Of a stretch of 64,000 bases of DNA, positions 17,375-26,835 are shown in pieces. The notes below the pieces were generated by a model that saw only the letters and a list, made by a program, of their open reading frames with translations, had not been told where the DNA came from and made no database searches. Source of the DNA: Streptomyces sp. 1-11 (GTDB taxonomy: Bacteria > Actinomycetota > Actinomycetes > Streptomycetales > Streptomycetaceae); assembly GCF_007176755.1 (NCBI RefSeq), contig NZ_BJTV01000001.1:620001-684000 (forward strand). Direction: 5' to 3'. A program made the position numbers and the translations under genes. Every line of letters starts with the position of its first letter. Positions within the stretch are counted from its first letter, which is position 1.

Positions 17375-17448
17375 GTCACATGAGTACCGTGCGCACCACG
17401 CCCTTGTCGAAGGAGGCCGGGCGCCGGCCCGCCCCGACTCCCGTTCCC

Positions 17449-19137
17449 TCAGGGCTTCTTGATCTCCAGGTTCGCGATCGCGGTCCTGGCGACCTCCCGG
17501 CCCCGGGCGGTGAAGTCGCCCCTGCCCGGGTAGCCGACGGTGAGGCGGTACAGGTCGCCGGAGCCGGTGCGGTAGTAGAAGATGCGCAGTTCACGCGGGC
17601 GCGGGTGCTGGGAGTCGTCGGTGGTGAACTCGACGGTGTTCGTGGCGGCCCGCCGGCCCTGGTACGTGGCGCCGTCGTCCGGGTGCGTCCTCGCGCCCTT
17701 GGGCATGTCGAGGCTGTAGTCGCCGTCGTTCTTGAACTTCTCGTCGTCGGCGTGCATCTGGGCCACCGCGTTGCTCTTGATCGTGTTGAGCGAGTCCTCC
17801 GACTTCCGCGTCAGGTCCAGCACGACCGAGACGCCACCGCTCGGGTCCGTGTACGACACCCAGCTCTGGTCGGAGTCGTCCTTGTCCGGGTGGCCGGGCT
17901 CGTAGGTCTCGGGGACGGCGAGGGTGGCCCCCAGTCCGGCGTCCGTGTGCTTCGCCCAGCCGTCCGGCAGCGGCCCCGCGAAGGGGTCGGCGAGGACGAG
18001 GTACCCGGCCACCGCCGCCGCGGCCAGGGCGGCGCCCACGCCCAGCCAGGCCTTGCGGCCCAGGCGAGGGGCACGGCCGGCGGGGACGGCGGGCGCCACG
18101 CGCTGGGTGGGCTCCGGCGCCGGGGGCTCGGCGGCCGTCTCCAGCAGCACCCGGACCTGGGCGGCCGTCGGGCGGCGGGAAGGATCCTTCTGGAGCAGGC
18201 CGTTGACGGCCTCCGCCAGCGGACCGCGCGCGGCGGCGGGCGCGGCCGGGGTGGCGTTGAGGACGGACTGCAGGGTGGCCGGTGTGTTGCTGCGGCGGAA
18301 CGGGGACACGCCCTCGGTGGCGGTGTAGAGGACGACGCCGAGGGACCACAGGTCGCTCGACGGCCCGGGACGCTGTCCCAGCACCCGTTCCGGCGCGATG
18401 TACTCGGGCGAACCGACGAAACCGCCGGTGTCCGTCAGGTTCGTCTCGCCCTCGATCCGGGCGATGCCGAAGTCCGTGAGCACGACCCGGCCGTACCGGC
18501 CCAGCAGCACGTTGTCCGGCTTGACGTCCCGGTGCAGCACGCCGGCCGCGTGCGCGGCCTCCAGCGCGCCGAGCACCTCAAGACCGATCCGCGCCGCCTC
18601 GCGCACGTCCAGCGTGCCCTCCTGGAGCGCGCCGCCCAGGGTGCGGCCGTGCACCAGCTCCATCACGATCCACGGCCGGCCGTCCACCACCGCGACGTCG
18701 TACACGTTGACGACGGCGGGGTGGTCGAGCCTCGCCGCCGCGCGGGCCTCGCGGCGCATCCGCTCGAAGGCGTTGGCGCGTTCGCGCTCGGGAAGGTGGT
18801 CCGGCACACGGGGTTCCTTCACCGCGACCTCGCGGTCCACCGTCTCGTCCTTGGCCCGCCAGACCGTACCCATGCCGCCGTGGCCGAGCTTGGCGAGCAG
18901 CCGGTACCGGCCGGCGATCAGCCGCCCGGCGCCCGGGTCCTGAGGGGAGGGGACCGCTTCCTGAGCGGCCTGGGACGGTACGGGAGCGGCGGGGGGCGGT
19001 GCCTGGTGGGCCGCCTGCTGCGCCGGCTGCCGGGGCGCCGCGGCCCCGTACTGTGCGCCGGGCGGCGGATCAGGCGGCCGCAGAACGAAACTCGTCGTGT
19101 CGTCGGCCGTGCGGCCGGCTCCCCCGTCACTGCTCAT
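17449..19137 (-). CDS. Membrane Ser/Thr protein kinase with outer sensor domain
   Basis: A 562-residue protein from the ATG giving MSSDGGAGRT. A Pro/Gln/Ala-rich N-terminus (1-70) is followed by the kinase domain (about 75-335; loop LGHGGMGTVW, Lys107, HRDVKPDN at 202, DFGIAR at 222, APE at 248), one transmembrane helix (about 363-383) and an outer domain of about 180 residues with no PASTA repeats. The outer domain begins LPDGWAKHTDAGLGATLAVP and shares the pattern of the other kinases in the cluster. A comparable kinase cluster in S. coelicolor has been tied to the spore-wall synthesising complex (from memory). The ligand is unknown. Confidence 0.92.
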   Translation of the reverse strand: MSSDGGAGRTADDTTSFVLRPPDPPPGAQYGAAAPRQPAQQAAHQAPPPAAPVPSQAAQEAVPSPQDPGAGRLIAGRYRLLAKLGHGGMGTVWRAKDETVDREVAVKEPRVPDHLPERERANAFERMRREARAAARLDHPAVVNVYDVAVVDGRPWIVMELVHGRTLGGALQEGTLDVREAARIGLEVLGALEAAHAAGVLHRDVKPDNVLLGRYGRVVLTDFGIARIEGETNLTDTGGFVGSPEYIAPERVLGQRPGPSSDLWSLGVVLYTATEGVSPFRRSNTPATLQSVLNATPAAPAAARGPLAEAVNGLLQKDPSRRPTAAQVRVLLETAAEPPAPEPTQRVAPAVPAGRAPRLGRKAWLGVGAALAAAAVAGYLVLADPFAGPLPDGWAKHTDAGLGATLAVPETYEPGHPDKDDSDQSWVSYTDPSGGVSVVLDLTRKSEDSLNTIKSNAVAQMHADDEKFKNDGDYSLDMPKGARTHPDDGATYQGRRAATNTVEFTTDDSQHPRPRELRIFYYRTGSGDLYRLTVGYPGRGDFTARGREVARTAIANLEIKKP

Positions 19138-19215
19138 GGACCATCCATATCGCGCCACCGGCGTCCGCCACCACAGCGGGCACGAACCGGTCACGAAGCC
19201 GTGACCGGGCGGGGA

Positions 19216-20886
19216 TCAACGTGCCGTGGCCGAGAAGGTGTCCACAGCCACGTCGAAGTACTCCCGCGCCTCCCGCACCCGTCCGACCGGCGCCGACACC
19301 CACACGTCGTACAGCCGGCCGCCCTCCTCCCAGCACAGGTCGTAGGTGTGCCGCGGGCCCTCGGCCGCGCTGAACCCGTCCCAGGTGAACTCCCAGAGCG
19401 CGGCCGGGTGTCCGGCGTGCGTGGTGCCGACGACCCTGCCGTCGTGGTAGCCGGGATTGGTGCTGGCGCCCCCCGCCGCTGCCCGGCTCATCACCGCGGC
19501 CGGGCCGCCGGCGTCGGGCGGGGAGATCTTGACGCCGAGGCGGAAGGTCTGTCCCGGTGAGAGGTAGAAGACGCGTTCGCCCTGCCGTTCGCGGGTGAAG
19601 TCCCGCGGCACGGCGAGCGAGAAGCCGTCCTGGTCGCGGGCGGTGCGGTAACCGGAGGGGGCGGTGCGGGGCCGGGAGGCCGCGGGCGCGCTGCTCGCGG
19701 TGACCGCGGAGGACGGCGAGGCGCTGCCGTCCGGCGGGGACGCGGAGCGGCTCGTCGGCGCGGCGGGGCTGCTCGTCGTTCCGCCGGGCGTGCCGCCGCC
19801 CTCGCCCTGGTGCAGCAGCAGCGCCGCCGCCGAGACGCCCGCCCCGGCCACCGCGGCCACGAGCAGGGCGGCGATCAGCACCCCGCGCGAGGACTGGCGT
19901 GCGGGCGGGGGCTGTTCGGCGGCGGGCGGATCGGCCGGCGTCCGCGGCGGATCGGGCTCGGCCGGCGGGTGGGCGGCCGCGGCCGCCCGGGCCGCGAGGG
20001 CGACGAGCCTCGGTGTGCGGGCCGACGCCGGCGGTTCCGGGGCGGCCGGGGTGCGGCCCGTCTCCAGGAACGCCCGCAGCATCCGCTCCGCGTCCGCCGC
20101 GTCCAGCCGCCGGTCCGGGTCGCGTTCCAGCAGGCCCCGTACGACGGGCAGCAGTGGCTCGGCCTGGGCGGGTGGCCGGATCTCGGCGGCGACCACGGCG
20201 TGCAGGATGCCGCCGAGCGAGTCCCGCCGGAACGGCGACTCGCCGCTGAGCACCGTGCACAGCAGCGCGCCCAGCGACCACAGGTCGGACTCCGGTCCGG
20301 TGCGGGTGCCCGACATCCGCTCCGGGGCGGTGTACTCGGGCGAGCCGACGAAGGAACCGGTCTCGGTGAGCGTGGTGGCGCCCGCGACCTGCGCGATGCC
20401 GAAGTCGGTGAGCACCACCCGGCCGGTGCCGGACTCCAGCAGCACGTTCGCGGGCTTGATGTCGCGGTGCAGGACGCCGGCCGCGTGCGCGACGCGCAGC
20501 GCGCTCAGCAGGTCGGCGCCGATCCGGGCGGCCTCGGCGGCGTCGACCGGGCCCTGCCTGGCGATGCGGTCCGCGAGGGAGCCGCCGTCGATCAGCTCCA
20601 TGACGAGGTACGGGCGCTCGTCCTGCTCTATGACGTCGTGCACGACGATGATGTGCGGGTGCCTCAACTGCGCGACCGCACGCGCCTCTCGGAAGGTGCG
20701 GTCGCGGCGGCGCCGGGCGTCGTCGTCCGGGAGGGAGTCGTCGGCGGCCAGTTCCTTGACCGCCACCAGCCGGCCCAGCACCTGGTCGCTCGCCCGCCAC
20801 ACGACGCCCATGCCGCCGCGCCCGATCCGCTCCTGGAGGCGGTAACGGCCCGCGATCACGCGGAAGTCGTCCCCGTCGGATCCCAT
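19216..20886 (-). CDS. Membrane Ser/Thr protein kinase with outer sensor domain
   Basis: About 556 residues (MGSDGDDFRV); ATGs four and five codons upstream are possible starts. The kinase domain has loop IGRGGMGVVW, the lysine in VAVKEL, HRDIKPANV and DFGIAQ, then SPEYTAPER, all intact. A Pro/Ala linker leads to one transmembrane helix (about 334-359), then a Thr/Ser/Pro spacer and an outer domain starting DQDGFSLAVPRDFTRER and ending near DVWVSAPVGRVREAREYF. It is third from the end of the tandem kinase set, 78 nt from the next gene. Confidence 0.92.
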   Translation of the reverse strand: MGSDGDDFRVIAGRYRLQERIGRGGMGVVWRASDQVLGRLVAVKELAADDSLPDDDARRRRDRTFREARAVAQLRHPHIIVVHDVIEQDERPYLVMELIDGGSLADRIARQGPVDAAEAARIGADLLSALRVAHAAGVLHRDIKPANVLLESGTGRVVLTDFGIAQVAGATTLTETGSFVGSPEYTAPERMSGTRTGPESDLWSLGALLCTVLSGESPFRRDSLGGILHAVVAAEIRPPAQAEPLLPVVRGLLERDPDRRLDAADAERMLRAFLETGRTPAAPEPPASARTPRLVALAARAAAAAHPPAEPDPPRTPADPPAAEQPPPARQSSRGVLIAALLVAAVAGAGVSAAALLLHQGEGGGTPGGTTSSPAAPTSRSASPPDGSASPSSAVTASSAPAASRPRTAPSGYRTARDQDGFSLAVPRDFTRERQGERVFYLSPGQTFRLGVKISPPDAGGPAAVMSRAAAGGASTNPGYHDGRVVGTTHAGHPAALWEFTWDGFSAAEGPRHTYDLCWEEGGRLYDVWVSAPVGRVREAREYFDVAVDTFSATAR

Positions 20887-21239
20887 GAGGCCCATCATGC
20901 CGCACCGGACGCACCCCCTCCGGGGCGGCGGTCGGCCAAGTGTGCCGCCCCCGAGGCAGCCGACGGCAAGAGGTGGTCTCGTGCCCCGCTCCGCCTGGTC
21001 CAGGTTCCAGTTCCAGTCTGACGCCTCGGCCCCGAAGACCCGTAGCAGTCGACCCGGTATGCCGACGGCCCGGTGACGCGCGACGGTTCACCGGAACAAG
21101 GACGCTCACTTTCAGCCATGATCCGCTTCTAATCGGATTCAAAGCATGCCAAACCGCCGAAACATCCGGGACATCAGAGGTCGAACGGACGGCCGGAATG
21201 AAACTTTTGAGTGAACCTTGGAAGGATTATGGTCTCCTC
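20887..21239. other. Divergent intergenic region between kinase and secreted protein
   Basis: About 350 nt without a gene. GC content falls markedly to the right of about 21100 (AT-rich tracts such as ttctaatcggattcaaagc), marking the edge of a compositionally different segment that includes the secreted protein and the 3' part of the next kinase. Promoters for both neighbours should lie here. Confidence 0.4.
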
Positions 21240-21665
21240 ATGGGAAACACCTTGAAGCGCCTTTCCGTTACAAGTGTCGCGACGGTGGCGATATTCGCTG
21301 CGGCAACAGTGACCAATGCCAGCGCGGCGAGCGGTGGCGCCTCGTGCTCCACGAACGGCGCCACGGGGAGCATGACGTTCACCAACTGGTCAGACAATTA
21401 CGTAGACATCAGCGGCTGGGTCAAGGACACAGCTGCCGATGGTCACCATGTAGCGATTCAGTTCATCTCCTCCTCGGGTGGCGGCGGCATCGAAAACCTG
21501 GTCCACTGGCCCTGGCGCCACGAGTACGGCGGAAACGGGTCAACTCTTTCCTTCACCACTCACGCCTCGACTAGCGACAACTCCCTCCGCTATGCAGGTG
21601 TGCACGTGGCGGTTTGGGAAGGGGACAAAATAGTCGGCAACCTCTATTGCTCTGACTGGGCCTGA
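21240..21665 (+). CDS. Small secreted protein of unknown function, low-GC segment
   Basis: A 141-residue protein. A clear signal peptide (MGNTLKRLSVTSVATVAIFA, cleavage after NASA) is followed by about 110 mature residues rich in Gly, Ser, Trp and His, with two cysteines, one at each end (SCSTNG and LYCSDW), possibly disulphide-linked. ATG 21240 was chosen because it starts the signal peptide; gaaggat lies 14 bases upstream. Codon use is less GC-biased than the neighbours. It is inserted, opposite in strand, among the kinase genes. I recognise no family; it could be a secreted effector or a ligand for a neighbouring kinase, which is speculation. Confidence 0.7.
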   Translation: MGNTLKRLSVTSVATVAIFAAATVTNASAASGGASCSTNGATGSMTFTNWSDNYVDISGWVKDTAADGHHVAIQFISSSGGGGIENLVHWPWRHEYGGNGSTLSFTTHASTSDNSLRYAGVHVAVWEGDKIVGNLYCSDWA

Positions 21666-21703
21666 TCCTCGCACGGCGGTCTGAGCCACCCATAAGACCC
21701 GTT

Positions 21704-21732
21704 CGGCGGAGCTCTTGTATGGAGCTCCGCCG
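21704..21732. terminator. Terminator between secreted protein and kinase
   Basis: An 11-bp perfect stem cggcggagctc/gagctccgccg (21704-21714 with 21722-21732) with a 7-nt loop, 39 bases after the secreted-protein stop, between convergent genes. Confidence 0.8.
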
Positions 21733-21819
21733 AGGCACGTCAGAAACGATCGGTTTCAGGCGATGGAGAGTCCTGAACTCGCGGACCGCTTCATCCGGAG
21801 AGCCGTTCGCTGGATACCC

Positions 21820-23499
21820 TCACTGCTTCACCGCGCCCTCTCGCCAGCTCTGCAACACTCTCTCGAACTGCTTGCGCGTGGTAGCCCAGTCCTGCGCAGG
21901 AGAGGACATGTAGATCGCGTACTCGACCCCGCTCCGGGCGATGTACATGAGATCGACGGCTTGGTACGCCCCGGGGGGACGCAAATCATTGTCCTGCGCC
22001 GTCCACTTGTACTCCAGTCGGGATGCTTGCCCGTCACGGTAAATCGTGCGCTGCATGCTCAACTGTTCGTAGTCCACCAACTGCTGGCTCAACTGCTGCC
22101 CCAGCTCGGCTTGGTGAGCGTACGGGTCGTCGTAGTCCGGCAAGGTATCGACGGCGATATGCACCAGGTGCTCACCTCCGTCCGGTGAATAGTCGATTTG
22201 CTGCAAGCCGTCCTTGCGCTTGATGGAAACCGACCGCTTCCAGCCCGCGGGCAGGCGGAGGCTGAAGCCTACGGGATCGTCGTACTGCTTCCAGCCTGCG
22301 GGAACCGTTCCCTTCATCTTCCCCGTCGGGGTGTGGCTCGGCGCTGTGGTGACGGAGGTGCCGCCGTTCGCCTCCGACTTTCCCGGACCCCACTTTTGCA
22401 GCACCACGGCCGTGCCTCCGCCGACGATCGCGGCGAAGGCGACCACCATGGCGAGTGTGCGCAACCGGCGGCGCCGGGACGGCTGGACCGGCTGCCCCTG
22501 GGGGACGGGCGCGTGTTGCCCGTAACCCGGATCGTACGAACCATCGACCCTAGTGGCCCTAGTCACCGGGGGATAAGGTGTCGCCTTTTGCGCGGCGCTG
22601 GGTGTGAAGCCCGTCTGCGCCTCCGGCTGGAAGCGGCCGTGCTGCGCCGGTGCGAACGCCTGTGTGGTGTGCGGCCGGCGGCCCTGCGCGGCCTCGGCGA
22701 GCATGCGCTCCGCTTCGGCCGCGCCCGGCCGCAGGGCCGGTTCCTTGTGCAGCAGGGCGGCGATGACGGGGCCGAGCGGACCGGCGTTGCGGGGCTCCTC
22801 CGCGTCCTCCTCGACCACCGCCTGCATGGTGCTGAGCGGCGAGGTGCGGCGGAACGGCGAGCGTCCCTCGACCGCCGTGTACAGCGTGGCCCCGAGCGCC
22901 CACAGGTCCGAGGACGGGCCGGGGTCGTGGCCGCGCACCCGCTCGGGGGCGAGGTAGTCGACCGAGCCGACGACCTCACCGGTGCGGGTGATGGTGGAGT
23001 CGCCCTCTATCTGGGCGATGCCGAAGTCGGTGAGCAGGACCCGGCCGTCCCGGCCGAGGAGGACGTTGCCGGGCTTGACGTCCCGGTGCAGTACGCCGGC
23101 CGAGTGCGCGGCGCGCAGGGCCCGCAGCACCCACAGGCCGATCCGCGCGGCCTCGGGGGGCTCGATGCGGCCGCGCTCCTTGACCGCGTCGGCCAGCGAG
23201 TGGCCCTCGACCAGCTCCATGACGATCCACGGACGGCCGTCGTGCTCCAGCACGTCGTGGACGGTGACGACGGCGGAGTGGTTGATGCGTGCGGCGGCCC
23301 GCGCCTCGGCCCTGGTGCGGGCCAGCAGGACCGCCCGGTCGCTCTCGGAGACGTAGAGCGCCGCGGTCAACTCCTTGACGGCGACCTGCCGGTGGAGCAC
23401 CTCGTCGTGGGCGCGCCACACCCGGCCCATGCCGCCGCTGCCGATGGAGTCGGCGAGCCGGTAGCGGCCCGCTATGAGCAGGCCCTGCATCTGATTCAA
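21820..23499 (-). CDS. Membrane Ser/Thr protein kinase with compositionally distinct outer domain
   Basis: A 559-residue protein. The kinase domain (about 8-270) has loop IGSGGMGRVW, Lys42, HRDVKPGN at 138, DFGIAQ at 158 and LAPER. A Gln/Pro-rich linker, one transmembrane helix (about 348-367), and an outer domain (about 395-559) start with VPAGWKQYDDPVGFSLRLPAGW. DNA for the outer part (21820 to about 22560) is visibly lower in GC than the kinase part, by eye about 55-60% against over 75% in single lines, so the outer domain may have a separate origin. Other cluster kinases share the GFxLxxPxGW pattern. Confidence 0.92.
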   Translation of the reverse strand: MNQMQGLLIAGRYRLADSIGSGGMGRVWRAHDEVLHRQVAVKELTAALYVSESDRAVLLARTRAEARAAARINHSAVVTVHDVLEHDGRPWIVMELVEGHSLADAVKERGRIEPPEAARIGLWVLRALRAAHSAGVLHRDVKPGNVLLGRDGRVLLTDFGIAQIEGDSTITRTGEVVGSVDYLAPERVRGHDPGPSSDLWALGATLYTAVEGRSPFRRTSPLSTMQAVVEEDAEEPRNAGPLGPVIAALLHKEPALRPGAAEAERMLAEAAQGRRPHTTQAFAPAQHGRFQPEAQTGFTPSAAQKATPYPPVTRATRVDGSYDPGYGQHAPVPQGQPVQPSRRRRLRTLAMVVAFAAIVGGGTAVVLQKWGPGKSEANGGTSVTTAPSHTPTGKMKGTVPAGWKQYDDPVGFSLRLPAGWKRSVSIKRKDGLQQIDYSPDGGEHLVHIAVDTLPDYDDPYAHQAELGQQLSQQLVDYEQLSMQRTIYRDGQASRLEYKWTAQDNDLRPPGAYQAVDLMYIARSGVEYAIYMSSPAQDWATTRKQFERVLQSWREGAVKQ

Positions 23500-23653
23500 C
23501 GTTGCCCCGCAATGCTATTGACAGGGTCAGACTAAGGACCGGCCCTCCCCCTGGGAACACGAGGGGTACCAAGGTGACAGTCCTGTGACGGTTGCCGCTT
23601 CCGGCGCGCCGACGGGTCCCAACCCCGTTGCGCGCGGCGGGTCTACGGGGTGT

Positions 23654-26600
23654 TCAGCCGGTGTAGCGGTACGTCGCGGTGGCTTGCTCGTACAGCCGTG
23701 TCACCTCGTCGCGCTCGGCTTCCGGGCCGCGGACCTGGACGATGTGGTAGCGGCCGTTCAGCAGGATCGCCATGTTGCGCACGTACCGGTCGCGGCCCTG
23801 TCCGTCCGTCCAGGTGAACTGACCCTCGGCCATGGTCCGTCCGCCCACCTCGATCGTCCGCAGGCCGGTGGCCGTGGCCCAACTCGAGTCCCGGTACGGC
23901 TGGAGTTCGCGCTCCTTGTCCCGCTGGTAGACCATCGGGTCGCTGCCGTAGGTTCCCGTGCCGTCCCTTCCGGGTACGACGAGCAGCTCGAAGTTCCCGT
24001 GGGAGTAGACGACTTGACCGCTGCCGTTCTTCGGCGTGCGGTCCCAGCCCTTGGCGACGGCGATGCGGAAGCCGTCCGGGTCCTTGCGCAGGGTGAATCC
24101 GTCGGCGACGGACGGGTCTCCGCCGGTCTGGGTCTCGGCGGCGGGCGCGGACGCCGAGGGCCCCGGGCCGGACGGTCCGGAGGACGGCCGCTCGGTCGGC
24201 GAGGGCGCGGTGCTCGCCTCGCCTGCGCTGCCGGTGCGGTCACCGCCGCCCGCGGCGCCGCTCCCGCCCTGCTTGGGCATGAACAGCATCGCGTACGCCA
24301 CCGCGCCGGCCAGCAGGAGCATGATCAGCAGGAGCAGCAGCCGGCCCAGGCTGCGGGGCGAACGGTCCGGTTCCCGGCCCCGCTTGTGCCGCGCGTGCGG
24401 ATGCGTGGCGGGCACTCTCGCGCGCCGTCGCCGCACCAGCTCGCCGCGCCGCCGGACGATCGGCAGCCGCTTGGGGTCGGCCGGCGGAACGGGCACCACA
24501 TGGGATCCGGCGTCCGGCTCGGGCGCCGAGCGCACCAAGGAGCGCAGCCAGCCGCTCAGCTCCTCGAAGTCGGGCCGGTCGGTGGGGTCCTGACGCAGCA
24601 GCGACTCCACGACGGGGCGCAGCGGGCCGCACTCCTCGGCGAAGGCGGGCGGCTCCGCGCACACCAGTTGCACCAGCTCGGCCGTGGACTCCTCGGGGTA
24701 GGGGGCGTGTCCCTGGACGGCGCGGAAGAGCAGCGCGCCGAGCGCCCAGAGGTCGGTGGCGGGCCCGATCGGCGCGGCGAGCTGCCAGTTCTCGTGCACG
24801 GGGCCCGCCTGCTCCGGCGCCCAGCGCTCGGTGACCGGCCCCACCACGGTCATCCGCACCTGCCGGGCCCGCTCGGCGGCGAGCGCGGTGCCGGGGCCAC
24901 GCCGCACGGCACCGGCACCGGCACCGGCACCGGGATCGGGATCGTCCCAACGCGAGGCCGAGCCGGACGCGCCCACGGGCACCGCCGGGGCGGCACCGAG
25001 GGCGGGGGCGGGCGACTGCCCCGGAACGGCGGCACCGTACCCGGCACGGGCGCCTCCCGGCCCGGACGCGGGCGACTGACCGGGGCCGGGAGCGCCGTAC
25101 CCGGAGGCGGGCGGCTGACCGGGGCCCGCGGCGCCATAGCCGGATGCCGGTGACTGACCGTGGCCCGCACTGCCATAGCCGGACGCGGGCGACTGTCCGG
25201 GGCCGGGAGCGCCGTACCCGGAGACAGGTGACTGACCGGGGCCCGCGGTGCCGTACCCGGACGCGGGCGACTGACCAGGAGCCGGCGCCTGTCCCGGAAC
25301 CACGGCACTGCGGCCGTGGCCGTGAGGGCCGTAGCCGGATGCGGGTGACTGACCGGGGTTCGCGGCACCGTAGCCGGGCGTGGGCGGGTGGCCGGGGCCG
25401 GAGGCCGTGTCGTCGCCCGGCGGCAGTTCCGGTCGGGCGGGGTCGCCGGCCGGGCCGGTGCGGGGTGCGGCGCCGTGCCAGCCGGCGCCGGTCACGCCGT
25501 GGGGGTCGGCCGTCCGGCCGGGCGGCACGGCGGGCCGGCCGGAGGAGTACGGCGGCTGTGGGGCGCCGGCGGCCCCGGCGTCGCCCTCGGCGGGCGGACG
25601 GGCTCCGGGCAGGGCGGCGCGTCCGTTCTGCTGGGCTCCCTGCACCCGGGCCGCGGCCCGGGTTCCCGCACGGTAGGCGGCTATGGCGCCGGCCCGGGCG
25701 GCACGGACGTCGTCCCCGCTCTCCAGGGCCCGCCGCCCGGACGGCGGCACCGGGACGCCGGCGGCGGAAGCCGTGCCGGGCGCCGGCAGCCCGCCGGCCG
25801 CCCGCGCCTGGATCGCGGCCCGCCGGGCGGCCTCGGGATCGGCGTCGGGGTCCGGGACCGCGGCCGCGGGCCGGAGCGCACCGCCGAAGCCCTGACTCGC
25901 CGGGATGCCGGGGGCCCCGGCAGCACCCGGGCCCTCGTGCCCGCCGGGAGCACCCGGACCGCCGTCGGCGCCTGGAGCGCCAGGAGCGCCGGGGAGCTGT
26001 CCCGCGGGGGGCCGGGCGTCCGGGGCGCCGACGTCACCGGCCGGACCGTCCGGGGCCGGCACCGGGTCGTAGCCGCACAGCGCCTCCTCCGCCGCGCCGA
26101 CCGCGAGTCCGGTCAGCATCACCCGGCCGTCGTCGCAGACGAGGACCGTGCGGGCGGTGACGTTGCGGTGCGTCCAGCCGTGGGCGTGCAGCACGCGCAG
26201 CGCCATGAGGACGTCGGAGGCGACCTCGGCCGCCCGGTACGGCGTCAGCGGCTCCTCGGCCAGCAGCGCGGACAGCGGCCGGGCGGCCACCGATTCGCTG
26301 ACGATCCACAGCGAGCCGCCCTCGGCGAACACGTCGAAGACCTGGTCGAGACGCGGATGGTCGGGGATGCGTGCCGCCGCCTGCGCGGCCTCGACGGCAC
26401 GGCGCACCGCGGGGTCCGAGGGGCGGCGGGTTGCGGTACGGGCGGCGGGGGAACGGCGGGCGCCGCGCTCCCGGGCGGTGAAGCCCTCGGGCAGCCCCTC
26501 CGAGTCCAGCACCTCGGCCTCGACGACCTCGGGCAGCGGCACCTGACGGACCAGCACCTCCTGGCCGCTGTAGGTGTCGAACGCCCGGGTCTCGGTCAGC

Positions 26601-26671
26601 TCGTACTCGTCGGACGGCGGCAGCGGCAGGCGGTACCGGTCGGCGAGCACCCGGCCCGCATAGTCGTCCAC
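23654..26671 (-). CDS. Membrane pseudokinase with split kinase fold and repeat insert
   Basis: A 1005-residue protein from GTG 26671, with ggggagg about six bases upstream. Residues 1-200 follow a kinase N-lobe and catalytic region, but the ATP lysine is Arg (VLVRQVP, residue 42), HRD is HRN (168-170) and DFG is TGL (187-189). About 400 residues of Gly/Pro/Ala/Gln low complexity then interrupt the fold, including 13-residue GYGxxGPGQSPAS repeats. The C-lobe resumes at about 610 with TERWAPEQAG and ATDLWALGALLFRAVQG. A transmembrane helix (about 775-795) and an outer domain with DPDGFRIAVAKGWDRTP follow. It probably binds or scaffolds rather than phosphorylates. It lies between active kinases on the same strand. 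Confidence 0.88.
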   Translation of the reverse strand: MDDYAGRVLADRYRLPLPPSDEYELTETRAFDTYSGQEVLVRQVPLPEVVEAEVLDSEGLPEGFTARERGARRSPAARTATRRPSDPAVRRAVEAAQAAARIPDHPRLDQVFDVFAEGGSLWIVSESVAARPLSALLAEEPLTPYRAAEVASDVLMALRVLHAHGWTHRNVTARTVLVCDDGRVMLTGLAVGAAEEALCGYDPVPAPDGPAGDVGAPDARPPAGQLPGAPGAPGADGGPGAPGGHEGPGAAGAPGIPASQGFGGALRPAAAVPDPDADPEAARRAAIQARAAGGLPAPGTASAAGVPVPPSGRRALESGDDVRAARAGAIAAYRAGTRAAARVQGAQQNGRAALPGARPPAEGDAGAAGAPQPPYSSGRPAVPPGRTADPHGVTGAGWHGAAPRTGPAGDPARPELPPGDDTASGPGHPPTPGYGAANPGQSPASGYGPHGHGRSAVVPGQAPAPGQSPASGYGTAGPGQSPVSGYGAPGPGQSPASGYGSAGHGQSPASGYGAAGPGQPPASGYGAPGPGQSPASGPGGARAGYGAAVPGQSPAPALGAAPAVPVGASGSASRWDDPDPGAGAGAGAVRRGPGTALAAERARQVRMTVVGPVTERWAPEQAGPVHENWQLAAPIGPATDLWALGALLFRAVQGHAPYPEESTAELVQLVCAEPPAFAEECGPLRPVVESLLRQDPTDRPDFEELSGWLRSLVRSAPEPDAGSHVVPVPPADPKRLPIVRRRGELVRRRRARVPATHPHARHKRGREPDRSPRSLGRLLLLLIMLLLAGAVAYAMLFMPKQGGSGAAGGGDRTGSAGEASTAPSPTERPSSGPSGPGPSASAPAAETQTGGDPSVADGFTLRKDPDGFRIAVAKGWDRTPKNGSGQVVYSHGNFELLVVPGRDGTGTYGSDPMVYQRDKERELQPYRDSSWATATGLRTIEVGGRTMAEGQFTWTDGQGRDRYVRNMAILLNGRYHIVQVRGPEAERDEVTRLYEQATATYRYTG
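25074..25268 (-). repeat. Five 39-bp tandem repeats inside the pseudokinase gene
   Basis: Units begin at 25074, 25113, 25152, 25191 and 25230 (plus strand gactgaccggggcc...). Each encodes 13 residues of the type GYGAAGPGQSPAS on the minus strand. More degenerate units extend the tract to about 25010-25400. The period is a multiple of three, so copy number can change without a frameshift. Confidence 0.9.
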
Positions 26672-26835
26672 GTTGCCTCCCCCGGCCGCCTGGTCGTTCA
26701 GATCCGTTCCCCGACGGTCCGTTCCGCATCCACATCCGGCTCCGTACGGTCCGCAACCATTCACGATACGTGCCGGAGGCAACCCGCATTGAGGGGATGC
26801 CGGATTCTCACGGAACCGAACCGGGCTCGGTCATG

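Noticed and set aside
25074..25268. Regular 39-bp repeats that might suggest a CRISPR array
   Set aside because: There are no unique spacers; units are contiguous, in frame and encode a peptide repeat within the pseudokinase.
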